DNA of 64,000 bases from Micromonospora sp. KC213. GTDB lineage: Bacteria; Actinomycetota; Actinomycetes; Mycobacteriales; Micromonosporaceae. The first letter of the stretch is position 1; each line of letters begins with the position of its first letter. Location of the stretch: the NCBI RefSeq assembly GCF_004348325.1, contig NZ_SMKF01000011.1, forward strand, positions 1-64,000. Reading direction: 5' to 3'. The position numbers and the translations under genes are program-made. Under the pieces are notes generated by a model. That model worked only from the letters and a program-made list of their open reading frames with translations, had not been told where the DNA came from and did no database searches. Positions 42,767 through 52,178 of the stretch are shown piece after piece.

Positions 42767-45700
42767 ATGGGCGATTCGTTCGCGCATCTGCACGTGCACA
42801 CGGAGTACTCGATGCTCGACGGGGCGGCCCGGCTCAAGGATCTCTTCGCCGAGGCCAACCGGCTCGGCATGCCGGCGGTGGCGATCACCGACCACGGCAA
42901 CATGCACGGCGCGAACGACTTCTACAAGCAGGCGATGGCTGCCGGGGTCAAGCCGATTCTCGGCGTCGAGGCGTACGTGGCCCCGGAGTCGCGGTTCCAC
43001 AAGGCGCGGGTGAAGTGGGGCCGGCCGGAACAGAAGAGCGACGACGTCTCGGGCAACGGTGCGATCACCCACATGACCATGTGGGCGGCGAACAAGACCG
43101 GCCTGCACAACCTGTTCACCCTCAACTCGCGCGCCTCGATGGAGGGCCACTACGTCAAGTGGCCCCGGATGGACATGGAGCTGATCGCCGAGCACGCCGA
43201 GGGCATCATGGCCACCACCGGCTGTCCCTCCGGGGCGGTGCAGACCCGGCTGCGACTGGGCCAGTTCGACGAGGCGCTCAAGGTCGCCGCCGCGTACCAG
43301 GACATCTTCGGCCGGGAGAACTACTTCCTGGAGATCATGGACCACGGCCTGGAGATCGAGCGCCGGGTCCGCGACGGGCTCACCGAGATCGCCCGCAAGC
43401 TCGACATCCCGCCGGTGGTCACCAACGACTCGCACTACACGCACGAGGCGCAGGCCGAGGCGCACGACGTGCTGCTCTGCGTGCAGACCGGCAGCAACAT
43501 CGCCGACCCGAACCGGTTCCGCTTCGAGGGCGGCGGCTACTTCGTCAAGAGCGCCGAGCAGATGCGCGCGGTCGACTCCTCGGAGCTGTGGCAGCAGGGC
43601 TGCCGCAACACGCTGCTGGTGGCCGAGAAGGTCGACCCGGCCGGGATGTTCGAGTTCCACAACCTGATGCCCCGGTTCCCCGTGCCCGAGGGGGAGACCG
43701 AGGAGTCCTGGTTCCGCAAGGAGACCTTCAAGGGGCTGGCCCGCCGCTTCCCGAACGGGATCCCGGAGGGGCACGTCGTCCAGGCCGAGTACGAGCTGGG
43801 CGTCATCGTCCAGATGGGTTTCCCGTCGTACTTCCTCGTGGTCGCCGACTTCATCCAGTGGGCGAAGAGCCAGGGCATCGCCGTCGGCCCGGGCCGTGGT
43901 TCGGCCGCCGGATCGCTGGTCGCGTACGCGCTGGGCATCACCGACCTGGACCCGATCCCGCACGGGCTGATCTTCGAGCGGTTCCTCAACCCCGAGCGGG
44001 TCTCGATGCCGGATGTCGACATCGACTTCGACGAGCGCCGGCGCGGTGAGGTGATCAAGTACGTCACCGACAAGTGGGGTGAGGACAAGGTCGCCCAGAT
44101 CGCGACCTTCGGCACGATCAAGGCGAAGGCCGCGATCAAGGACTCGGCCCGGGTGCTCGGTTTCCCGTACGCCGTGGGCGACCGCATCACCAAGGCGATG
44201 CCGCCGGCGGTGATGGGCAAGGACATCCCGCTGTCGGGCATCTTCGACCCGAAGCACCCGCGCTACGCCGAGGCCGGCGAGATCCGTGGCCTGTACGAGT
44301 CCGACCCGGACGTCAAGAAGGTGATCGACACCGCGAAGGGCATCGAGGGGCTGATCCGGCAGACCGGCGTGCACGCCGCCGGCGTCATCATGTCCGCCGA
44401 GCCGATCATCGAGCACATCCCGCTGATGCGCCGGGACTCCGACGGGGTCATCATCACCCAGTTCGACTACCCGACGTGCGAGTCGCTCGGGCTGTTGAAG
44501 ATGGACTTCCTCGGCCTGCGCAACCTGACGATCATCGACGACGCGGTCAAGAACATCCAGCTCAACCACGGCAAGGAACTGGACCTGCTGGCCCTGCCGT
44601 TGGACGACAAGGCCGCGTACGAACTGCTGGCCCGAGGCGACACCCTCGGCGTGTTCCAGCTCGACGGCGGGCCGATGCGCTCGCTGCTGCGGCTGATGAA
44701 ACCGGACAACTTCGAGGACATCTCCGCCGTCCTGGCGCTGTACCGGCCCGGCCCGATGGGCGTGGACTCGCACACCAACTACGCGCTGCGCAAGAACGGC
44801 CTCCAGGAGATCACCCCGATCCACCCGGAGTTGGAGGAGCCGCTGCGGGAGATCCTCGCCCCCACCCACGGCCTGATCGTCTACCAGGAGCAGGTGCAGC
44901 GCGCCGCCCAGATCCTCGCCGGCTACACCCTCGGCCAGGCCGACCTGCTGCGCCGGGCGATGGGCAAGAAGAAGAAGGAGATCCTCGACAAGGAGTTCAT
45001 CCCGTTCCGGGACGGCTGCCGCGAGCGCGGCTACTCCGACCAGGCGATCCAGGCGGTGTGGGACGTCCTGGTGCCGTTCGCCGGGTACGCCTTCAACAAG
45101 GCGCACTCCGCCGCGTACGGCCTCGTGTCGTACTGGACGGCGTACCTGAAGGCGCACTACCCGGCCGAGTACATGGCGGCGCTGCTCACCTCGGTCGGTG
45201 ACGACAAGGACAAGATGGCGCTCTACCTGTCGGAGTGCCGGCGGATGCGCATCCAGGTCCTGCCGCCGGACGTCAACACCTCGGCCGGCCCGTTCACCCC
45301 GGTCGGACGGGACATCCGCTTCGGTCTGGCGGCGGTGCGCAACGTCGGCGCGAACGTGGTGGCGGCGATCATGCGGTGCCGCCAGGAGAAGGGCGAGTAC
45401 GCCGACTTCTACGACTTCCTGTCCAAGGTCGACGCGGTGGTCTGCAACAAGAAGACCATCGAATCCCTGATCAAGGCGGGCGCCTTCGACTCCCTGGGCC
45501 ACACCCGCAAGGGCCTGCTCGCCGTGCACGCCGACGCGATCGACGCCTTCGCCGACGTCAAGCGCAAGGAGGCCGTCGGGCAGTACGACCTCTTCGGCGC
45601 CGGCTTCGGTGACGCCGACACCGGGGGCAGCACCACGGTCATGCCCACCATCGGCGAGAGCGAGTGGGACAAGCGCGACAAGCTCGCCTTCGAACGCGAG

Positions 45701-46300
45701 ATGCTCGGCCTGTACGTCTCCGACCATCCGCTCTTCGGCCTGGAACACGTGCTCGGTGCGGCGGCGGACTGCACCATCGCCGCCCTGTCCGAGGAGGGAA
45801 CCGTCCCCGACGGGGCGGTGGTCACCCTCGCCGGCATCCTCTCCGGGGTGCAGCGGCGGGTCACCAAGCAGGGCCGTGCCTGGGCGTCGGCGACGCTGGA
45901 GGACCTGGCCGGTGGGGTCGAGACGCTGTTCTTCCCCAACACGTACGAGGTGATCGGGCAGTACATCGCCGAGGACGCGATCGTGGTGGTCAAGGGGCGG
46001 GTGGACCGCCGTGACGACACCCCACGGATCATGGCGATGGACATGTCCATGCCGGATATCAGCAGCAACCCGGCGAACAAGCCGGTGACCCTCACCATCC
46101 CGGTGCACCGCTGCACCCCACCGCTGGTGGAGCGGCTCAAGGAAACCCTGGTGCTGCACCCGGGTGACACCGAGGTGCACGTCAAACTGCTCAACGGCGG
46201 CAGGACCACCACCCTGCGGCTCGGCCCGTTCCGGGTGGCGCCCACCACCGCGCTGATGGGTGACCTCAAGAGCGTCCTCGGCCCGGCCAACGTCAGCTGA
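42767..46300 (+). CDS. dnaE: DNA polymerase III alpha subunit
   Basis: Replicative polymerase of 1177 aa, DnaE1-type. The N-terminal PHP domain has intact metal ligands ([28 protein letters not shown]), so it may proofread as in mycobacteria. The palm carries [20 protein letters not shown] and the catalytic acidic motif [13 protein letters not shown] (near residue 415). A helix-hairpin-helix and an OB-fold domain ([20 protein letters not shown]) follow. Length matches actinobacterial DnaE1. It is unusual to find dnaE between yebC and ruvC. It is transcribed alone. Confidence 0.97.
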   Translation: MGDSFAHLHVHTEYSMLDGAARLKDLFAEANRLGMPAVAITDHGNMHGANDFYKQAMAAGVKPILGVEAYVAPESRFHKARVKWGRPEQKSDDVSGNGAITHMTMWAANKTGLHNLFTLNSRASMEGHYVKWPRMDMELIAEHAEGIMATTGCPSGAVQTRLRLGQFDEALKVAAAYQDIFGRENYFLEIMDHGLEIERRVRDGLTEIARKLDIPPVVTNDSHYTHEAQAEAHDVLLCVQTGSNIADPNRFRFEGGGYFVKSAEQMRAVDSSELWQQGCRNTLLVAEKVDPAGMFEFHNLMPRFPVPEGETEESWFRKETFKGLARRFPNGIPEGHVVQAEYELGVIVQMGFPSYFLVVADFIQWAKSQGIAVGPGRGSAAGSLVAYALGITDLDPIPHGLIFERFLNPERVSMPDVDIDFDERRRGEVIKYVTDKWGEDKVAQIATFGTIKAKAAIKDSARVLGFPYAVGDRITKAMPPAVMGKDIPLSGIFDPKHPRYAEAGEIRGLYESDPDVKKVIDTAKGIEGLIRQTGVHAAGVIMSAEPIIEHIPLMRRDSDGVIITQFDYPTCESLGLLKMDFLGLRNLTIIDDAVKNIQLNHGKELDLLALPLDDKAAYELLARGDTLGVFQLDGGPMRSLLRLMKPDNFEDISAVLALYRPGPMGVDSHTNYALRKNGLQEITPIHPELEEPLREILAPTHGLIVYQEQVQRAAQILAGYTLGQADLLRRAMGKKKKEILDKEFIPFRDGCRERGYSDQAIQAVWDVLVPFAGYAFNKAHSAAYGLVSYWTAYLKAHYPAEYMAALLTSVGDDKDKMALYLSECRRMRIQVLPPDVNTSAGPFTPVGRDIRFGLAAVRNVGANVVAAIMRCRQEKGEYADFYDFLSKVDAVVCNKKTIESLIKAGAFDSLGHTRKGLLAVHADAIDAFADVKRKEAVGQYDLFGAGFGDADTGGSTTVMPTIGESEWDKRDKLAFEREMLGLYVSDHPLFGLEHVLGAAADCTIAALSEEGTVPDGAVVTLAGILSGVQRRVTKQGRAWASATLEDLAGGVETLFFPNTYEVIGQYIAEDAIVVVKGRVDRRDDTPRIMAMDMSMPDISSNPANKPVTLTIPVHRCTPPLVERLKETLVLHPGDTEVHVKLLNGGRTTTLRLGPFRVAPTTALMGDLKSVLGPANVS

Positions 46301-46493
46301 CGCTGGCAGGCCCCGCTGGTCGCCGTGGCCCCGGAGGCGGCGGCTGACGGCTTCGTGCGGTCGTCACCTGCCTCCGGTCACGGTCCCCGGGTCGGACAGG
46401 CCCGGCCGCATTTCCCGCATCGGCCAACCGACGTCGGCGGCGACCCGGGCCACGAGGCGGAGATTGGCGCTGACGCCGCCGCCGGGGCGCGGT

Positions 46494-46499
46494 TACCGT
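46494..46499 (+). promoter_or_regulatory. -10 box for leaderless PLP-enzyme mRNA
   Basis: TACCGT is followed by 7 bases and the ATG. Confidence 0.45.
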
Positions 46500-46506
46500 C
46501 GGCCGC

Positions 46507-47544
46507 ATGGAACTGGAGCAGGCGCAGAAGTTGTGGCAGCCGGAGCCCGGCTGGTTGAACACCGCCAGCTACGGGGTGCCGCCCGAACCGGTCTGGACGG
46601 CGGTGCAGGACGCCCTCGCGGACTGGCGGGTGGGGCGTACCTCCTGGGAGGTGTGGGGGGAGGCCACCGAACGGTCCCGGACGGCCTTCGCCAACATGGT
46701 CGGCGTACCGGCGGCGGACGTCACCGTCGGCAGTACCGTGTCGCAGCTGCTCGCGCCGGTCGCCGCGGCCCTACCGGCCGGGGCGAGCGTGGTGGTGCCG
46801 GAGGTGGAGTTCACCTCGAACCTCTTCCCCTGGTTGGCGCAGGAGCAGCGTGGGGTGCGGGTGCGCACCGTACCGCTGGCGGGGCTGGTCGACGCGATCG
46901 ACTCCGACACCGACCTGGTCGCGTTCAGTCTGGTGCAGTCCGCCGACGGCACGGTCGCCGAGTACGAGAAGGTCGTCGCCGCCGCCCGTGCGCACGACGC
47001 GCTGGTGGTGGTCGACGCCACCCAGGCATGCGGCTGGCTGCCCTTCGACGCGGGCCTGGCCGACGCGGTCGCGGTCGGGGCGTACAAGTGGTTGATGGCG
47101 CCGCGTGGTTCGGCCCTGGCCTATCTGGCCCCGGCGCTACGCGAGCGGATGCGCCCGGACGCCGCCGGCTGGTACGCGGGCGCCGACCCGCACTCCTCCT
47201 ACTACGGCCCGCCGTTGCGGCTGGCTGACGACGCCCGTCGGTTCGACATCTCCCCGGCCTGGTTCAGCTGGGTCGGCACCGCGCCCGCCCTGGAACTGGT
47301 CGCCGAGATCGGCCCGCCGGTGATCCAGGCGTACGACGTGGCGCTGGCCAACCGCTTCCTCGCCGGCCTGGGCCAGCCGCCCGGGGACAGCGCGATCGTC
47401 ACGGTGGAGGTGCCGGGCGCGCAGGAGAAGCTGGCACGGGCCGGGGTACGGGCTGCCGTCCGCGCCGGACGGGTCCGCGCCTCCTTCCACCTCTACACCA
47501 CCGAGGCGGACGTCGACCTGGCGCTGGACGCGTTGACGAGCTGA
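46507..47544 (+). CDS. Class V aminotransferase-fold PLP enzyme
   Basis: PLP-dependent enzyme of 345 aa in the aminotransferase class V / cysteine desulfurase superfamily. The PLP lysine is Lys194 in AVGAYKWLMAPRGSA, the pyridine-binding Asp is in LVVVDATQACGWLPFD (near 172), and the phosphate site is GSTVSQLL. It lacks the conserved active-site cysteine loop of desulfurases, so an aminotransferase or isopenicillin N epimerase-like activity is more likely. Substrate unknown. Confidence 0.87.
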   Translation: MELEQAQKLWQPEPGWLNTASYGVPPEPVWTAVQDALADWRVGRTSWEVWGEATERSRTAFANMVGVPAADVTVGSTVSQLLAPVAAALPAGASVVVPEVEFTSNLFPWLAQEQRGVRVRTVPLAGLVDAIDSDTDLVAFSLVQSADGTVAEYEKVVAAARAHDALVVVDATQACGWLPFDAGLADAVAVGAYKWLMAPRGSALAYLAPALRERMRPDAAGWYAGADPHSSYYGPPLRLADDARRFDISPAWFSWVGTAPALELVAEIGPPVIQAYDVALANRFLAGLGQPPGDSAIVTVEVPGAQEKLARAGVRAAVRAGRVRASFHLYTTEADVDLALDALTS

Positions 47545-47561
47545 GCAGGGTGCCTGCACGC

Positions 47562-47597
47562 CGCTGGCCGGCACCCCGGGTGGGGTGCCGGCCAGCG
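47562..47597. terminator. Bidirectional hairpin terminator
   Basis: Perfect 16-bp stem (47562-47577 with 47582-47597), 4-base loop, between convergent genes. Confidence 0.85.
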
Positions 47598-47610
47598 TGC
47601 TGTGGGTGGG

Positions 47611-48204
47611 TCAGCTGTTCCAGTGTTGGGCGACGAGGTCGGCGGCCTGCTGTTCCCACTGCGCGTAGTGGTCCGGGTAGGCCGACACCTGCACGGTCTG
47701 CGCGGCTCGGGTCAGCGGCATGTCCCGCCAGCCGTCGACCTGCTTCAGGCCCTTGAGGAACGCGGTGGTCGCGTACTCGGGGTCGGTGATCTGCTCCACC
47801 GTGCCCCAGCCCGAGGACGGACGCTGCTGGAACAGCCCCTGCGAGTCGTGGTCGTTGCGGTCACCCAGGTGGCCCAGGTTCTCCAGCTTCGACTCCTGCA
47901 AGGCGGTCCCGACCGCGACCACGGCGGCCCGCTCGTCCATGCCGGCCTTCTTCGTCGCGGCGATGATCGCCCTGACGTTGCCGACCTGCTCGCCGGAGAG
48001 CTCGATGCGCGACTGCTCGCCCTGCACACCGTGCGGAACCAGCTTCGCGGTGTCCACGGCCGGCTTGTCGGCCTGGACGAAGGCGATGGGGTTCGTGTCG
48101 ACGGGCTCGCCGGTGGTGCCGTGGTTCAGCGGGCCGGCGGCCAGTCCACCGGCGAACGCCAGACCGGCGATACCGAGAACGCTCTTACGCATGATCGTGT
48201 TCAT
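47611..48204 (-). CDS. Exported lysozyme-like (SLT-type) protein
   Basis: Exported protein of 197 aa. The signal peptide is at residues 1-22 (RKSVLGIAGLAFAGGLAAG). The C-terminal domain (about 65-197) has a transglycosylase-like core: Glu in GTALQESKLENLGHLGDRND (near 104) followed by SQGLFQQRPSSGWGT, like the E-S...GLFQ pattern of SLT enzymes. It probably cuts or remodels peptidoglycan. Homologues are sometimes mislabelled as metal transporters. AAGGAG precedes the ATG. A long gap upstream may hold its control region. Confidence 0.8.
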   Translation of the reverse strand: MNTIMRKSVLGIAGLAFAGGLAAGPLNHGTTGEPVDTNPIAFVQADKPAVDTAKLVPHGVQGEQSRIELSGEQVGNVRAIIAATKKAGMDERAAVVAVGTALQESKLENLGHLGDRNDHDSQGLFQQRPSSGWGTVEQITDPEYATTAFLKGLKQVDGWRDMPLTRAAQTVQVSAYPDHYAQWEQQAADLVAQHWNS

Positions 48205-48810
48205 GGGGGTGACTCCTTCACACATCGACGCGCGGGTGGCATGGGGGGTGCGGCCACGCACGGACGCCTGCGAACAGGCGCGCGGAAAGTTCATGAGTGG
48301 GGGATCGGTGTCCGGCAGGCCGGGGGCCGTGGCGGCCTCGCTCGCGGCGCCGGGACCATGTGTAACGACCACCGGCCCGGCGTCATTCCGCCAACGGCGT
48401 CGAGCGCCGGGGTGTCGGGCCAGGCAGCGAGGGCTGCTGCGATCGTTCACAGGGTGTAACCACCGGCGGCACGCCGGGATTCCCCGACCACGCGCGCCAG
48501 CGGCACCGGACACCGCCCCCGGACGGCCGCAAATCGGACACCCTGGCACGCCCTGCGCGCTTCCGCGAGGTCGTGCGTCGCTGGTCTGGCATTTTGCGGT
48601 AGGTGTCCGCTGCGGCAGACCACGATATGCCGCCACCGACGTCGATCATGCCGCGATGTGGTGGTCGGGGTCTGGTGGCGGCGTGGGTGAAGCCCGTCAC
48701 AAACGATACGAGACGGTTCCGTATCGAAAAGACTCGCCCTAGGCTCGGGAGCGCTGTTACGAGTCCCGTCCGTGTTTCACGCCGTGGACGTCCCGGGGGA
48801 GAGAATTCGC
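48205..48810. other. 606-base gene-free divergent control region
   Basis: No convincing gene. It holds the ribosome site of the lysozyme-like gene, a repeated element (TGTAAC-GA-CCACCGGC at 48361-48376 and TGTAAC-CACCGGC at 48455-48467), a GTTCACAGGGTGTAAC near-palindrome (48445-48460), and the operator/promoter of the MFS gene. I looked for a c-di-AMP riboswitch on the minus strand and did not find its conserved blocks. Confidence 0.5.
48704..48745 (+). promoter_or_regulatory. MFS-gene promoter with TetR-type operator
   Basis: CGATACG (48704-48710) and CGTATCG (48720-48726) form a perfect 7-bp inverted repeat with a 9-base spacer. It covers the -35 region of a promoter whose -10 is TAGGCT (48740-48745). 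The TetR gene at the end of the operon is the probable binder. Confidence 0.65.
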
Positions 48811-50373
48811 ATGGAACCGTACGAGAACACCGGCCACCCGAGGCGCTGGGCGATCCTCGGCGTGCTGGTGGTCAGCCTGCTCGTGGTGGTGCTCGACAAC
48901 ACCATCCTCAACGTCGCGCTACGCACTCTGGCCGACCCGGTGCACGGCCTGGGCGCCACACAGGGCGAGCTGGAGTGGGCGATCAACGCGTACACCCTGG
49001 TCTTCGCCGGTCTGCTCTTCACCTGCGGAGTGCTCGGTGACCGCGCCGGGCGGCGTCGGTTCCTGCTGATCGGGCTGGTGCTGTTCGGGCTGGCGTCGCT
49101 GCTGTCGGCGTACGCGCAGACCCCCGGCCAGCTGATCGCGGCGCGCGCGCTGATGGGTGTGGGTGGCGCGGCGATCATGCCGGTGACTCTGTCGATCATC
49201 TCCAACGTCTTCGATCCCCGGGAACGGGGTCGGGCGATCGGCGTCTGGGCCGGCGCGGTGGGCCTCGCCGTGGCGATCGGCCCGGTCCTCGGCGGTGCGC
49301 TGCTCGAGCGCTACTGGTGGGGCTCGGTCTTCCTGATCAATGTGCCGGTGGTGGCGCTCGGTGTCGTCCTGGTGGCGCTGCTGGTGCCCGAGTCGCGCGA
49401 CCCGCGCCCCGGCCGGGTGGACGTGCTCGGCGTGCTGCTCTCGGTGGTGGGTCTGGTCGCGCTGACCTACGGCATCATCGATGGCGGTGAGCACGGCTTC
49501 GGTCGCCCGCTGGTGTGGCTCTCGGTCGTCGGCGGGCTGGCGGTGCTGACCCTGTTCGTCCTGCACGAGCGGCGCAGCGACCACCCGTCGCTGGACGTCC
49601 GACTGTTCCGGGTGCCGCAGTTCGCCGCGCCCGTGGTGATCGTCGGCCTGGTCTTCTTCGCCGCGATGGGCCTCTTCTTCTTCAGCTCGTTCTACCTGCA
49701 ACTGGTCCGTGGCTACAGCCCGCTGGAGACCGGCCTGCTCCTGCTGCCCTTCGCCGGGGCCCAACTGGTCTTCGCGCCGCGCAGCGCCGCCATGGTCCGC
49801 CGCTACGGCGGGCGGGCGGTCGCCGTGGTGGGGCTGGTGTTGACCGCGGTCGCGCTGGGCGCCTTCGCCTTCGTCTCGGAGACCACCCCGATCTGGGCGA
49901 TCCTGGTGTTCTTCTTCCTCCAGGGCGCCGGGATGGCGAACATCATGCCGCCGGCCACCGAGTCCATCATGTCGGCGCTACCCCGGGAGAAGGCCGGCGT
50001 CGGCTCCGCGGTCAGCAACACCGTTCGGCAGGTCGGCGGTGCGTTGGGGGTGGCCGTGCTCGGTTCGCTGCTCTCCGCGCTCTACCGGGCGGACGTCGCC
50101 AGCGCCGTCGACACGCTGCCGGCGTCGGCTCGAGACGCCGCCACCGAGTCCCTGGCCGGCGCGTACGCCGCGGCGGCGCAGCTCGGGCCGGCCGCGCCGA
50201 CGCTGATCGCGGCGGCCAACGCGTCGTACGTGTCGGCCATGCACTGGGTGGCCGGGCTCGCTGCGCTGGTGGTCGCCCTGGGCATCCTCGTCGTGCTGCG
50301 GTGGATGCCCGGCCGCGCGACCGGGCCGGCGGGCGCGCCGGTGGGCGAGCGGGAACTGGCCGCAACCGCCTAG
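48811..50373 (+). CDS. MFS multidrug exporter (DHA2, 14 TM)
   Basis: Proton-driven drug exporter of 520 aa, with about 14 transmembrane helices. Motif C-like and motif A sequences are visible: DNTILNVALRTL in helix 1, GVLGDRAGRRRFLLIGL (motif A, near residue 76) and AVGLAVAIGPVLGGALLE (motif C, near 155). This is the EmrB/QacA type. ATG has GGGGGAGAG upstream. It is co-transcribed with a TetR gene 10 bases downstream, which likely represses it through the CGATACG operator. Confidence 0.94.
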   Translation: MEPYENTGHPRRWAILGVLVVSLLVVVLDNTILNVALRTLADPVHGLGATQGELEWAINAYTLVFAGLLFTCGVLGDRAGRRRFLLIGLVLFGLASLLSAYAQTPGQLIAARALMGVGGAAIMPVTLSIISNVFDPRERGRAIGVWAGAVGLAVAIGPVLGGALLERYWWGSVFLINVPVVALGVVLVALLVPESRDPRPGRVDVLGVLLSVVGLVALTYGIIDGGEHGFGRPLVWLSVVGGLAVLTLFVLHERRSDHPSLDVRLFRVPQFAAPVVIVGLVFFAAMGLFFFSSFYLQLVRGYSPLETGLLLLPFAGAQLVFAPRSAAMVRRYGGRAVAVVGLVLTAVALGAFAFVSETTPIWAILVFFFLQGAGMANIMPPATESIMSALPREKAGVGSAVSNTVRQVGGALGVAVLGSLLSALYRADVASAVDTLPASARDAATESLAGAYAAAAQLGPAAPTLIAAANASYVSAMHWVAGLAALVVALGILVVLRWMPGRATGPAGAPVGERELAATA

Positions 50374-50376
50374 GTT
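50371..50376 (+). promoter_or_regulatory. -10 box overlapping the MFS stop codon
   Basis: TAGGTT includes the TAG stop of the MFS gene and is followed by 7 bases and the TetR ATG, so the regulator may also be made from its own leaderless mRNA. Confidence 0.45.
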
Positions 50377-50383
50377 CGGGACA

Positions 50384-50950
50384 ATGTCTGACATGACTTC
50401 CACCGCGGACGAGGCCATCATCGAGGCCACCCTCGACCTGCTCGCCGAGGGCAGCACCATCGAGACGCTCTCCATCGAGGCGATCGCCGCCCGCGCCGGG
50501 GTCGGCAAGGCCACCATCTACCGGCGCTGGCCGGGTAAGGAGGCGCTGCTGCTGGACGCGCTGCGCCGGCTCAAGGGCATCGTGCCGCAGCCGGCCGGCC
50601 ACTCCGTCCGGGACGACCTGGTGCAGCTCGTCGGCGCGGTCGGGCGTCACATCGACCCCCGCGCCGCGAAGATCATGCCCTGCCTGGTGCCGGAGGTGAA
50701 CCGCAGCCCGGAGAACTACCGGCTCTACCAGACCATCATCGAGCCGCGCCGGCATTTGATGCGCGAGGTGCTGCGACGAGGCGTCCGCTCCGGCGAGCTC
50801 CGCGCCGACCTCGACGTCGAGGTGGCGATGGCGCTGCTGACCGGCCCGATGCTGATGCAGCGGATGTTGCGCTGGCATCCGGAACTCGACGAGCGGGTCC
50901 TTCCCGAGCGGATCGTCGACGGGGTGCTGGAAGGCATGCGTCCCCGCTGA
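50384..50950 (+). CDS. TetR/AcrR-family regulator
   Basis: Repressor of 188 aa. The N-terminal helix-turn-helix is at about residues 10-58 ([21 protein letters not shown]). The C-terminal domain ([20 protein letters not shown]) is of the TetR_C_16/AcrR kind. ATG 50384 was preferred over ATG 50393 because of the leaderless spacing to TAGGTT. Gene order (exporter then regulator) and the inverted repeat at the exporter promoter point to negative control of drug efflux. Confidence 0.92.
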   Translation: MSDMTSTADEAIIEATLDLLAEGSTIETLSIEAIAARAGVGKATIYRRWPGKEALLLDALRRLKGIVPQPAGHSVRDDLVQLVGAVGRHIDPRAAKIMPCLVPEVNRSPENYRLYQTIIEPRRHLMREVLRRGVRSGELRADLDVEVAMALLTGPMLMQRMLRWHPELDERVLPERIVDGVLEGMRPR

Positions 50951-51005
50951 CGGCCCGGCGTGTCCGGTTGGCGTGTCCGGTCCGGCGGCCGTCGGCGGGC
51001 ACCAG

Positions 51006-51011
51006 TAGGGT
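51006..51011 (+). promoter_or_regulatory. Putative -10 box of ruvCAB
   Basis: TAGGGT predicts a start near 51018 and a short leader with GGGAGG before ruvC. No SOS box of the LexA type is evident. Confidence 0.4.
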
Positions 51012-51051
51012 GTCGAACACACGTACTGCCGGCGGCTGGGAGGGAGGCGGC

Positions 51052-51579
51052 GTGCGCGTGCTGGGCGTCGACCCGGGGCTGACCCGGTGCGGGGTCGGCG
51101 TGGTCGAGGGCGTGCCGGGCCGGCCCTGCACCCTGGTCGCCTACTACGTCGTCTACACCGACCCCGACGAGGATCTGCCGCTGCGTCTGCTGCACCTGGA
51201 CCGCTCGCTCGCCGACCTGGTCGCCGAGCACCGGCCGGACGCGGTCGCCGTCGAGCGGGTCTTCAGCCAGCACAACGTCCGCACCGTGATGGGCACCGCC
51301 CAGGCCAGCGGGGTCGCGGTGCTGGCCGGCGCGCGCGCCGGCCTGCCCGTGCAGACCTACACGCCCAGCGAGGTCAAGGCGGCGGTGACCGGTTCCGGTC
51401 AGGCCGACAAGAAACAGATGACCGCTATGGTGACCCGGCTGCTAAGGCTGCCCGAGCCGCCGAAGCCGGCCGACGCGGCCGACGCCCTGGCGCTGGCCAT
51501 CTGTCACGTGTGGCGCGGCGGCACCCGGTCGAAGCTGGCCGCCGCCGCCGACCGGGTACGACGAGGAGGAGCACGATGA
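51052..51579 (+). CDS. ruvC: Holliday junction resolvase
   Basis: Crossover junction endonuclease of 175 aa that cuts Holliday junctions with RuvAB. The RNase H-fold acidic residues are visible: Asp7 in [18 protein letters not shown], Glu in [12 protein letters not shown] (near 67), and the C-terminal [12 protein letters not shown] pair. The GTG start gives the standard [11 protein letters not shown]-terminus and has GGGAGGGAGG upstream; an upstream in-frame start would add 28 unrelated residues. It overlaps ruvA by 4 bases. Confidence 0.96.
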   Translation: MRVLGVDPGLTRCGVGVVEGVPGRPCTLVAYYVVYTDPDEDLPLRLLHLDRSLADLVAEHRPDAVAVERVFSQHNVRTVMGTAQASGVAVLAGARAGLPVQTYTPSEVKAAVTGSGQADKKQMTAMVTRLLRLPEPPKPADAADALALAICHVWRGGTRSKLAAAADRVRRGGAR

Positions 51580-52178
51580 TCGCCAGCGTGCGCGGCACGG
51601 TGATCGCGACCGGTCCGGACCACGCGGTGGTCGAGGTCGGCGGGGTGGGCCTGGCGGTGCAGTGCGCCCCCGGCACCCTCGCCGAGCTGCGGGTCGGTCA
51701 GCCGGCCCGGCTCGCCACCAGCCTGGTCGTCCGGGAGGACTCGCTCACCCTCTACGGCTTCGCCGACGACGACGCCAAGCAGCTCTTCGAGCTGCTCCAG
51801 ACCGCCAGCGGGGTCGGCCCCCGACTGGCCCAGGCGGTGCTCGCCGTGCACACTCCCGACGCGGTCCGCAAGGCCATCGCCAACGCCGACACCGCCGCGT
51901 TGACCCGGGTTCCCGGGATCGGCAAGAAGGGCGCCGAACGCCTGGTGCTGGAGTTGCGGGACCGGATCGGTCCGGTGCCGGTCGGCGCGGACGGCGCGGC
52001 CGGGGTCACCGGTGGGGCGTGGCCCGAGCAGGTCCGCCAGGCACTGGTCGGGCTCGGCTGGACGGCCGCCCAGGCGGACCAGGCGGTCGCGGCGGTGGCG
52101 GAGACCGTCGAGGGGGAGACCCCGCCCGTGCCGGTCCTGCTCAAGCAGGCGATCCGGCTGTTGGGTCGGCACCGGTGA
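51576..52178 (+). CDS. ruvA: Holliday junction DNA helicase subunit RuvA
   Basis: Junction-binding subunit of 200 aa that loads RuvB rings. Domain I is the OB-fold ([20 protein letters not shown]), domain II has two helix-hairpin-helix motifs ([38 protein letters not shown]), and domain III is the C-terminal RuvB-contact helix bundle. It overlaps both neighbours by 4 bases, so ruvC, ruvA and ruvB are translationally coupled. GAGGAGCACG precedes the ATG. Confidence 0.97.
   Translation: MIASVRGTVIATGPDHAVVEVGGVGLAVQCAPGTLAELRVGQPARLATSLVVREDSLTLYGFADDDAKQLFELLQTASGVGPRLAQAVLAVHTPDAVRKAIANADTAALTRVPGIGKKGAERLVLELRDRIGPVPVGADGAAGVTGGAWPEQVRQALVGLGWTAAQADQAVAAVAETVEGETPPVPVLLKQAIRLLGRHR

Noticed and set aside
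41546..46180. 1544-codon open frame on the minus strand opposite dnaE
   Set aside because: It is the antisense shadow of dnaE and its neighbours; composition is typical of GC-skewed shadow frames (Arg/Gly/His/Val-rich) and no domain is recognisable.
48205..48480. c-di-AMP (ydaO-type) riboswitch upstream of the lysozyme-like gene
   Set aside because: Such riboswitches often precede actinobacterial wall hydrolases, but I could not find the conserved GGGGTGAA-like and flanking blocks on the minus strand.
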